Shown here in pieces: positions 36,046-40,943 of a stretch of DNA of 40,943 nt. Numbering within the stretch: position 1 is the stretch's first letter; every line of letters begins with the position of its first letter. Source of the DNA: Armatimonadota bacterium (lineage in GTDB: Bacteria; Sysuimicrobiota; Sysuimicrobiia; Sysuimicrobiales; Kaftiobacteriaceae). The notes beneath the pieces were generated by a model that was given only the letters and a program-made list of their open reading frames with translations, was not told the DNA's origin and searched no databases. The translations under genes and the position numbers were made by a program. The stretch is from the NCBI GenBank assembly GCA_016193565.1, contig JACPRY010000024.1, forward strand, positions 1-40,943, read 5' to 3'.

Positions 36046-36993
36046 ATGCGCACGGAGTCACTGCCAAAGGGCGTCGTGCCTGTGCTGCAGACCCCGTTCG
36101 ATCGAGACGGCCACATCGATTTCGACGACCTGCAGCGGCTCCTGGATGACGCCATCAACGGCGGCGCCGGCGGGATTTTGGCCCCGGCTGTGGCCAGCGA
36201 GGTCGCGTATCTCTCGGTCCAGGAGCGGCGCCAGCTCGTCCGGTTTGTGGCCGAGGCCGCGCGGCACCGGGTGCCGTTCATCGTTGGGGCCTCATCGGAT
36301 GAGGCGGCGGAGTGCGGAGCGTACGCCAGACTGGCAGCAGAGGTGGGGGCGGCGGCGTACCTGCTCGCGGTCCCTGACGCGCTGTGCGGTGTCCCCGGCG
36401 ACATCGCGGAGTTCTTGAAGGCGATCGCCTCGCAGATCGATCTCCCTCTGATCATCCAGGACCTCCAGTGGAACGGTCCGGGGCTGAGTCTTGCCGACCT
36501 CCGGATTCTCAAAGAGTTCATCCCGGCGTTCGCGGGGATCAAAATTGAGACGGTTCCCGCGGGACCGAAATACACCCAGGTGCGCCAGGAGTTTGGCGAG
36601 GCGTTCTACGTCTGTGGCGGCTGGGCTGTCCCGCAGATGATCGAGGCCTTGGATCGCGGCGTGAATGCCATGATTCCCGAAGCGTCAATGGTCAGGGTCT
36701 ACGCGGCGATCTACCGGGCCTACGCGTCGGGCCGCCGCGAGGAGGCGGTGGCCATCTTTCGCGAGTTGCTGCCCGTGATTGCGTTCACCAACCAGGAGAT
36801 CCGCCTCTCGATCGCGTTCTTCAAGCGGCTCCTGGTCCGCAAAGGAATCTTCCGCAGCGACGCGATGCGCTGGCAGGGGTTCCAGTGGGACTCGTACAGC
36901 CTTCGCATCGCGGAGGAATTGATCGATTACTACTTCGCGATCGAGGACCGACTCGGGCAGGTGAACCACTCCGCAGGGAGGCACAACCCATGA
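36046..36993 (+). CDS. Divergent dihydrodipicolinate synthase family protein
   Basis: 315 residues from the ATG at 36046; the open frame upstream is inside dctM. The TIM-barrel layout is that of the family (GVVPVLQTPFDRDGHIDFDD at the start, SEVAYLSVQERRQLV, VPFIVGASS), and the Schiff-base Lys is kept (AFAGIKIETV, residue 166). The GTTGE carboxylate loop is PAVASE and the catalytic Tyr position reads LIIQDLQWNG, so the usual Tyr is missing. The reaction therefore probably differs from DapA. It may be a dehydratase or lyase for the acid imported by the adjacent TRAP system (inference). Confidence 0.83.
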   Translation: MRTESLPKGVVPVLQTPFDRDGHIDFDDLQRLLDDAINGGAGGILAPAVASEVAYLSVQERRQLVRFVAEAARHRVPFIVGASSDEAAECGAYARLAAEVGAAAYLLAVPDALCGVPGDIAEFLKAIASQIDLPLIIQDLQWNGPGLSLADLRILKEFIPAFAGIKIETVPAGPKYTQVRQEFGEAFYVCGGWAVPQMIEALDRGVNAMIPEASMVRVYAAIYRAYASGRREEAVAIFRELLPVIAFTNQEIRLSIAFFKRLLVRKGIFRSDAMRWQGFQWDSYSLRIAEELIDYYFAIEDRLGQVNHSAGRHNP

Positions 36994-37162
36994 GCACGCC
37001 GCTGAGCTCCACACCCTACAAGCGGGCGTGCAAGAATCGTACCCTCCCCTATGTAACCCCGGCCGGTGAGGCAAAGAGGGCTGAGGGATCCCCACGACGG
37101 TGGAGATCTGCGCGGGCCCCAACATGTCCCGCCATTTGGGAAATTTCGGGAGGTGCAGATGA
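36990..37162 (+). pseudogene. Short disrupted gene between the DHDPS-like and hydroxyacid dehydrogenase genes
   Basis: An ATG at 36990 follows a good ribosome site (GGGAGG) and overlaps the previous stop (ATGA). It reads MSTPLSSTPYKRACKNRTLP through about AGEAKRAEG. Near 37085 a shift of one base (a missing G in a G run) leads into GIPTTVEICAGPNMSRHLGN and a stop at 37160-37162, overlapping the next ATG by 4 bp in the normal operon manner. The joined product would be only about 57 residues and matches no family I know. It is either the stump of a longer gene or a small protein with a sequencing error. Confidence 0.4.
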
Positions 37163-37541
37163 CTAAGCTGTCACGCGCAGTGGCATCTCCACGCGTCGTC
37201 AGCATCGAGGATTTCCGATCCTTGGCCGGTCGCAGGTTGCCGAAGGCGGTTTTCGACGACTTGGACGGCGGTGCAGAAGGCGAGGTCACACTCCGAGAGA
37301 ACTGCCGTGCATTTCATGACGTCACCTTCCGACCGCGTCATGCAGTAGCGGTGCCTCACTGCGATTTGCGGACGCGCGTCTTGGGCTTCGACCTTTCCTC
37401 CGCTCGGGCAGTCGGGGCGGCGGGCACTGCATACATTCTCTCCACCATCTCTGGGCACCGGCTGGAGGACGTGAAGGCAGCTTCCTCAGGGCACGTGTTC
37501 TACCAACTCTATCTGATGGGTGGCCGTGAGGCCGCCGAGCC
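37159..37541 (+). pseudogene. Truncated, internally deleted FMN-dependent alpha-hydroxy-acid dehydrogenase
   Basis: Starts at an ATG with GGGAGG upstream. VVSIEDFRSLAGRRLPKAVF, DDLDGGAEGEVTLRENCRAF and VTFRPRHAVAVP are the standard N-terminus of lactate/glycolate/mandelate dehydrogenases (LldD-like). After VLGFDLS the sequence jumps in frame (about 37400, residue 80) to ARAVGAAGTAYILSTISG, skipping about 23 residues that normally hold the LLAP..G...HP.GE FMN-proximal segment. The match goes on through HVFYQLYLMGGREAAE and stops at about 37541, where a tRNA-like 3' end and repeat copy 3 begin. About two thirds of the enzyme, with its catalytic His and Arg, is gone. Confidence 0.8.
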
Positions 37542-37544
37542 TCA

Positions 37545-37597
37545 TGGGGGTCGCGGCGAGCGACCCCGCGGCGGGTTCAATCCCTCGCCCGGCACCA
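37545..37597 (+). other. tRNA-Leu-like 3' half at the break point of the dehydrogenase gene
   Basis: An 8-bp hairpin GGGGTCGC/GCGACCCC, like a long variable arm, is followed by a T-arm-like GCGGGTTCAATCC and an acceptor-like GCCCGGC, discriminator A and CCA. tRNA-Leu genes end similarly (CCCGGCACCA after a long variable arm). The T-loop is imperfect and no 5' half is found, so this is a remnant or mimic, not a working tRNA. It joins repeat copy 3 directly. Confidence 0.45.
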
Positions 37598-37754
37598 GGA
37601 ATTTCGGAGTGAGAAGAGACCGGCCCGCGCCGGTCTCTTCCGCTTGTCCCGTCGAGCCACGTTAGTCCGCCTGATAGAAGTAGCGAGTTTTCGGCCAAAT
37701 CGGTGCCAGGCACCGTTTCACGGCCAAATTGGTACCTGGCACCAACTTCCTGCC
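37587..37754. repeat. Dispersed repeat, copy 3 (short form, 168 bp)
   Basis: Matches the right part of copies 1 and 2 with only a few changes and a 2-nt deletion. The 11-bp hairpin is at 37614-37639; the two GGTGCC/GGCACC palindromes follow, and the copy ends at CCTGCC. The left 120 bp found in copies 1 and 2 are absent and are replaced by the tRNA-Leu-like end. Confidence 0.88.
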
Positions 37755-38172
37755 CTATATGCCTTTCCGATTTCCAGCCTGTGGACCTGGCGGCTAGCAA
37801 GGGATCGTCGCTCCGCCGCGGCTCGGTCTCGCGCGAGGGTTGAGCGGGCGCGCAGACACTAACGCCCCAATCCTCTCGACCGACTTGGTAAAGGATCACC
37901 CGCGCGTGGTTTGGGGAACGGCCAGGGTCTCGCCTATCAAGGTTTTCCGCGCTCGACTGCTACCCAGGGCCTTTCAGAGTCCAAGTCGTTCGCTTTATCC
38001 GTCAGTGGCACAATGTCTATCTGGAACCATGCCTGGGAACCGTTTATGCATTGATCGACCCTGGAACGCTGGCTCCAATTCAAAGCTCATGGCTGTGACG
38101 GCGAAGCCCTCGACTCGGAATCTACTTCCGGGTTTTGTGGGAAACACCGCACCAAGCGCTAGGAGGGTAGCA
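37755..38172. other. Stretch without a recognisable gene
   Basis: No reading frame here looks like a protein I can name. A short piece near 37990-38090 (VRFIRQWHNVYLEPCLG then TVYALIDPGT) looks protein-like, but has no start or continuation. A 21-bp stretch at about 37934-37954 resembles 31687-31706, but the match is too short to interpret. Confidence 0.4.
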
Positions 38173-38448
38173 TGGGAGAAAAGGCGCGAGACGTTTGGAG
38201 CAGAGATAGTCACTGGCGTCCCAGACCTGCCGCAGGGCGCGGATCACCTCTGGGCCGTAGCGGCGAGGCCGACCGCGCGCACGCTGGGCTGGACGCGGCT
38301 GGCGCCGGAGCAAACGGATCGCGGATTTCCTATGGTAACCGGTGACCCGGCAGACCTCCGCGAGGAAGCGGGCCTTCTCCTTGCGGGAGGCCACTCGATA
38401 GGGCGGCCGGATGGTGGCGGCGTATTCTTCGATGCTTCGTCGGGTCAT
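38173..38448 (-). pseudogene. N-terminal fragment of an integrase-core transposase (IS remnant)
   Basis: The start is clear: MTRRSIEEYAATIRPPYRVA, then SRKEKARFLAEVCRVTGYHR, KSAIRLLRR and a basic GRPRRYGPEVIRALRQVW, ending CSKRLAPFLP. This is the helix-turn-helix N-terminus of a DDE/integrase-core transposase type that usually has about 400 residues. After about 92 residues the similarity stops and the frame runs into unrelated sequence, so the DDE catalytic domain is missing. Confidence 0.7.
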
Positions 38449-38460
38449 GTTGGCCCCAGC

Positions 38461-38530
38461 CCTTCGGTAACAGGGTTTTTGAGGCAACAGTACCCGATTC
38501 GGTAACCTCGGTAACCATATTTATGAGGCA
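38461..38530. repeat. Pair of direct repeats at the IS end (probable transposase-binding sites)
   Basis: On the minus strand TGCCTCA-AAA(C)-GTTACCGA-type sequence occurs twice, at 38461-38486 and 38506-38530, 45 bp apart, with the same order of conserved bases. They lie just upstream of the transposase start, where multiple transposase-binding repeats are often found at an IS end. The outer one stops 10 bp before the -35 box of the downstream promoter. Confidence 0.55.
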
Positions 38531-38540
38531 CATCGCACCC

Positions 38541-38569
38541 TTGACAACCTGGCCGACCTCTGCTAAAGT
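38541..38569 (+). promoter_or_regulatory. Sigma-70-type promoter of the riboswitch leader
   Basis: A perfect -35 box TTGACA (38541-38546), a 17-bp spacer and the -10 box TAAAGT (38564-38569, 4 of 6 consensus bases). Transcription would begin at about 38576, about 20 nt before the first aptamer. It is the best promoter match I noticed in the window. Confidence 0.72.
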
Positions 38570-38589
38570 TCACTGAAATTCCATAGTTC

Positions 38590-38730
38590 GAGGAAGTGCG
38601 CCTAGGGTTCCACGGCTGATCGATTGAGCCGGTCGGTCCAAGCGGCGCAGGCGGTTGATCGCAACCGCTACACCGTCAGGAGAAAAGCCTGAGGGATAGG
38701 TTCCTCCAGGGATCTATCGCTCAGGCTTTT
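38590..38730 (+). promoter_or_regulatory. ykkC-class riboswitch (subtype undetermined; ppGpp-type 2a favoured by context)
   Basis: Conserved blocks of the ykkC motif appear in order: CTAGGGTTCC (38602-38611), CGGTCCAAGCGG (38634-38645), a 7-bp hairpin GCGGTTG/CAACCGC, then ACACCG (38670-38675) and GGAGAAAAGCCTG (38679-38691). ykkC RNAs sense guanidine (subtype 1), ppGpp (2a), PRPP (2b) or ADP-type ligands (2c). Subtype 2a is known near branched-chain amino-acid genes, and here a leucine-type T-box follows, hence the preference; the sequence alone does not settle it. The 3' strand of the aptamer is shared with the terminator at 38683, so ligand binding should prevent termination (ON switch). 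Confidence 0.75.
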
Positions 38731-38736
38731 CTTTAT
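38683..38736 (+). terminator. Intrinsic terminator of the ykkC-type riboswitch
   Basis: Perfect 11-bp stem AAAAGCCTGAG (38683-38693) / CTCAGGCTTTT (38720-38730), extended inward by GATAG/CTATC, followed by a T-rich tail (CTTTATC). The left arm is part of the conserved aptamer core (AAAAGCC), which gives the mutually exclusive folding needed for a switch. Confidence 0.78.
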
Positions 38737-38749
38737 CTCCAGAGCATTT

Positions 38750-38985
38750 GCGAGGAAGGGAAGTAGTAGGCGGGGACAGGCTCACAAGAGAGCCGGACGT
38801 GGTGAAATCCGGCAGCCGTCGCCTCCGCTGAACTCATCCCGGAGCTGCCGCGACGAGCCAGAGCCAGTCGCGGCCGGACACCGCCGATATAGGTGTGAGT
38901 GCCAACCCGTCACGCATGCGGGTTGGAACTAAGGTGGTACCGCGGGAGCATCCGCCCTTAGGATGTCTCCCGCATCTGTTTTCTT
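38750..38985 (+). promoter_or_regulatory. T-box leader with CUC (leucine) specifier
   Basis: The T-box sequence AACTAAGGTGGTACCGCG is at 38927-38944 and is followed by a terminator. Stem I can be read: GGGA (38758-38761), AGTAGTA, GCGG (38770-38773) on the 5' side pair with CCGC (38825-38828) and TCCC (38837-38840), leaving the specifier loop TGAACTCA, in which GAA is followed by CTC (38833-38835). AGAGAGCC and GGTGAAATCCGGC fit the AG bulge and distal loop. UGGU in the bulge would pair with ACCA, matching the A discriminator of tRNA-Leu. Uncharged tRNA-Leu should stabilise the antiterminator and switch on the downstream gene. Confidence 0.9.
38942..38985 (+). terminator. Intrinsic terminator of the T-box leader
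   Basis: GCGGGAG-CATCC (38942-38953) pairs with GGATG-T-CTCCCGC (38961-38973) with one bulged T and a 7-nt loop, followed by ATCTGTTTTCTT. The left arm overlaps the T-box antiterminator strand (ACCGCGGG), the classical alternative-fold arrangement. Confidence 0.88.
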
Positions 38986-39029
38986 GCCCGGACCGCGGAT
39001 CGATCACGGCGGGCAGGCAGGGGGCGAAC

Positions 39030-40811
39030 ATGGCAACGGTGTCCCAGGTGGCGGCAGTCCCGCGCGGCGCAGGGCTGGAGGAGGTCAGCGGCAACCGGAT
39101 CCTGATTGACACCCTGCGCCGGTGGGGCATCACGTTCTTCGCCGGTGTCAACGGCGGAGGCGTGATCCACGTTGCCAAACAGATGGAGCCGTTTACGGAT
39201 CTGGCGCAGGCCGCAGACGGCGTGACACGCATGCTCACGATGAGCGAGTATGCGGCGGGGTTTGTTCCGCTGGGATACTATTTCGCGTCCGGCAGGATCG
39301 CCGGGTGCGTGACCACCACCGGAGCCGCGACGAAGCTCGGGGGCTGCGGCCTTACCGACGCGAAGCTCCACAACGTTCCCGCCGTCTACCTGATCGCGCT
39401 GAACTCCACGCTGTCGATCGGCCAGGCTCCCCTCCAGGACGTGTCGGCGTACGGCATGAACACCGTGCCCCAACTTCAGGCCGAACTGGGCGACGGCTGC
39501 ATCGTCATCGACAACATGCAGCGGCTGGACACGCAGCTGCGGCGCGCCCAGGAGGTCTTGCAGGAGTCCCGCCCGGTCGCCATCGCCTTCCATCCGGACA
39601 TTCTCTCCAAGCCGGGGGAGGCGGACGTCCCCTGGGTGGAGCGGCCGCGTCGATTCTCGCGTGATGATCTCAAGGAGTTCTTCCGCAGTTTCCCCGCCCG
39701 CTCAGCCGGCCGCAGGGTGATCCTGTACGTCGGAAGCGAGGCGGCCCGGTATGCCGGGATGGAGCGGCTGACGACGCATCTCGCCGAGGTGCTGCGCGCG
39801 CCCACGGTCTGGTCGGTCAACGGCGCCAGCGCTGTCTCCCGCACGAACCGCTACGGCTATGGCTACATCTCCTTCGGCGGGAACGACAGGGCGATGGAGT
39901 TGTGGCGCAGCATCACGCCTGAGGACATCGTGATCGCGCTGGGATTTGATGCGGGCGAATACTCGCTCAATCTGAGCAAGATTCCGGCCGGCGTCGTCTG
40001 GCACATCACCGACCTGCCCGCTGCCTACGGGCACAAGCACGGAGAGTTCAAGCACCGGGTTGCGGGCGAGTACCACCTCGTGCGCGGCGATCTCGGACTG
40101 ATCGTGGAAGAGATCCTGGCCCGTTTCGGGCGTGAGGGATTTCCGAAGCGGCCGGATGCCGATCTTCCCGGCTCGCTCAACACGCGAACGATTTCCAGAG
40201 ATGTGAAGCAAGGGTGCGTGGATTTCATCGCCTTCTATGAGATGCTGGACCGCCTGTGGCGGCCGCACAGCATCGGCTTCGATGATGTGTGCATCGCCTA
40301 CAAAGACCGCCAGTATGTCACACAGCGGCCGCATCCATCCATCCGCTTCTTCACGACGCACGACGGCTCGGCGATGGGCGGCGCGTTCGGTCTCGGCGTC
40401 GGCGCCAAGATAGCCGATCCGAGCCTGCACACCTTTGTCTTCACTGGGGACGGGTGCTGGCGGCTCTTTGGCGGGGCATTGGCTGATGCCGCTGCGCTGG
40501 ATCTCCGCGTGTTCATCATCAACAACGGGACGTATGCCATCGTGGACAAGGGTCTGGAGGTCGTCATCCCAGAGGTGGACAAGCGGCGGTATCACAGCCG
40601 GCTGCCCGGCATCGATTTTGTCGCGGCGGCCAAAGCGCACGGCTGGGACGGCTACGCCGTCAAGCCCGATTTGAGCAATCTGCGGGAGATCATCGAAGCC
40701 TGTTACGCCCCGCGGGGACGCTCGATCCTGGTCGATGTGCCGGTCGACGGCGATCAGATCGTCGGGCTGAACCCGAGACTGCTCAATCTGACAATGAAGA
40801 CGTATCTGTAG
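39030..40811 (+). CDS. Thiamine-diphosphate-dependent enzyme, acetolactate-synthase-like
   Basis: 593 residues from the ATG at 39030 (GGGGG site upstream); the open frame extends 5' into the T-box, which is not coding. The N-terminal domain has RILIDTLRRWGITFFAGVNG and the ThDP-activating Glu73 in LTMSEYAAGFVPLGYYF. The middle domain lies at about 215-370. The C-terminal ThDP/Mg motif is GDGCWRLFGGALADAAALDL...NN (473-499). The three-domain plan is that of acetolactate synthase, sulfopyruvate decarboxylase and IolD, but the glycine loops differ enough that I cannot name the reaction. Control by a leucine T-box suggests a role linked to branched-chain amino acids or keto acids. No small regulatory subunit follows within the window. 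Confidence 0.8.
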   Translation: MATVSQVAAVPRGAGLEEVSGNRILIDTLRRWGITFFAGVNGGGVIHVAKQMEPFTDLAQAADGVTRMLTMSEYAAGFVPLGYYFASGRIAGCVTTTGAATKLGGCGLTDAKLHNVPAVYLIALNSTLSIGQAPLQDVSAYGMNTVPQLQAELGDGCIVIDNMQRLDTQLRRAQEVLQESRPVAIAFHPDILSKPGEADVPWVERPRRFSRDDLKEFFRSFPARSAGRRVILYVGSEAARYAGMERLTTHLAEVLRAPTVWSVNGASAVSRTNRYGYGYISFGGNDRAMELWRSITPEDIVIALGFDAGEYSLNLSKIPAGVVWHITDLPAAYGHKHGEFKHRVAGEYHLVRGDLGLIVEEILARFGREGFPKRPDADLPGSLNTRTISRDVKQGCVDFIAFYEMLDRLWRPHSIGFDDVCIAYKDRQYVTQRPHPSIRFFTTHDGSAMGGAFGLGVGAKIADPSLHTFVFTGDGCWRLFGGALADAAALDLRVFIINNGTYAIVDKGLEVVIPEVDKRRYHSRLPGIDFVAAAKAHGWDGYAVKPDLSNLREIIEACYAPRGRSILVDVPVDGDQIVGLNPRLLNLTMKTYL

Positions 40812-40943
40812 GACGGACGCTTTAAGAGGGTGGCGGCCCACCAACGTTGCCCGCGAAGCGGGCCGGCGGCGCCGCGAGGCCGAATCGCAAAAGATTGGAC
40901 GGACGAGGCAGTAGCGGATGTCTCATGTGGGCAGGCGGTGAGG

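Noticed and set aside
31687-37954. Short match TATCAGGGTTTCCGCGCTCG near 31690 and a similar sequence near 37935 as a second repeat family
   Set aside because: Only about 20 bases are similar, with mismatches; too little to separate from chance.
37840-38505. Plus-strand frame across the transposase remnant
   Set aside because: It overlaps repeat-derived and IS-derived sequence, has no ribosome site and no recognisable domain; the minus-strand transposase reading is clearly better.
38895-39029. In-frame N-terminal extension of the ThDP enzyme
   Set aside because: These bases are the T-box, its terminator and the ribosome site; the ATG at 39030 begins the recognisable protein.
40849-40863. 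Hairpin GCCCGC-GAA-GCGGGC as terminator of the ThDP enzyme gene
   Set aside because: There is no T-run after it and the window ends shortly after; the downstream context is too short to decide.

Overview
The window is about 41 kb of high-GC bacterial DNA that is almost entirely carbohydrate and organic-acid uptake and catabolism. Strong Shine-Dalgarno sequences, many GTG/TTG starts, and a leader RNA carrying a ykkC-type aptamer plus a T-box point to a Gram-positive-like (Terrabacteria) lineage such as a high-GC Firmicute, Chloroflexi or related candidate phylum. The species cannot be told from this sequence.

Region 1 (1-11907, + strand): the C-terminal part of a GntR/UTRA regulator, then one ten-gene operon. 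It encodes a ribose-type ABC transporter (binding protein, SDR, double ATPase, permease), a TIM-barrel sugar epimerase, a Gfo/Idh oxidoreductase broken by a small deletion in its NAD motif, a zinc alcohol dehydrogenase, an aldehyde dehydrogenase, an archaeal-type cupin phosphoglucose isomerase and a xylulokinase-like kinase. Together these suggest import, oxidation/isomerisation and phosphorylation of a polyol or rare sugar.

Region 2 (11904-26145, - strand): a very long co-directional run of 16 genes with gaps mostly under 30 bp, read from about 26130 down to 11904. It holds a maltose-type ABC transporter without ATPase, two sugar/alcohol dehydrogenases, an Ldh-family reductase, an IclR regulator, an RraA-like protein, KDG kinase, a complete NitT/TauT-type ABC cassette whose ATPase has lost its Q-loop, KDPG aldolase and a D-2-hydroxyacid dehydrogenase. 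The logic is sugar acid to 2-keto-3-deoxygluconate to KDPG to pyruvate plus glyceraldehyde 3-phosphate. A perfect inverted repeat lies in the promoter region.

Region 3 (26146-32213): a scarred zone. Two genes that have each lost their 5' part (a MalK-type ATPase and a probable aldose epimerase) meet head to head. Then come an HpcH/HpaI aldolase, two copies of a dispersed repeat, an adenylate-cyclase/NB-ARC-like/TPR regulator, two tRNA-like 3' ends without 5' halves, and a ribulokinase tail.

Region 4 (32251-37541, + strand): a DHDPS-family enzyme, a complete TRAP transporter (P, Q, M), a second divergent DHDPS-family enzyme, a frameshifted small gene, and an FMN-dependent alpha-hydroxy-acid dehydrogenase gene that is internally deleted and cut off by a third copy of the repeat.

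Region 5 (38173-40811): a transposase remnant, then a strong promoter and a leader of about 450 nt. The leader appears to hold two transcription-terminating riboregulators in series, a ykkC-class aptamer and a T-box with a CUC (leucine) specifier, before a thiamine-diphosphate-dependent, acetolactate-synthase-like enzyme. This two-input leader is the most interesting system in the window. The second theme is repeated small deletions and truncations in otherwise conserved genes.
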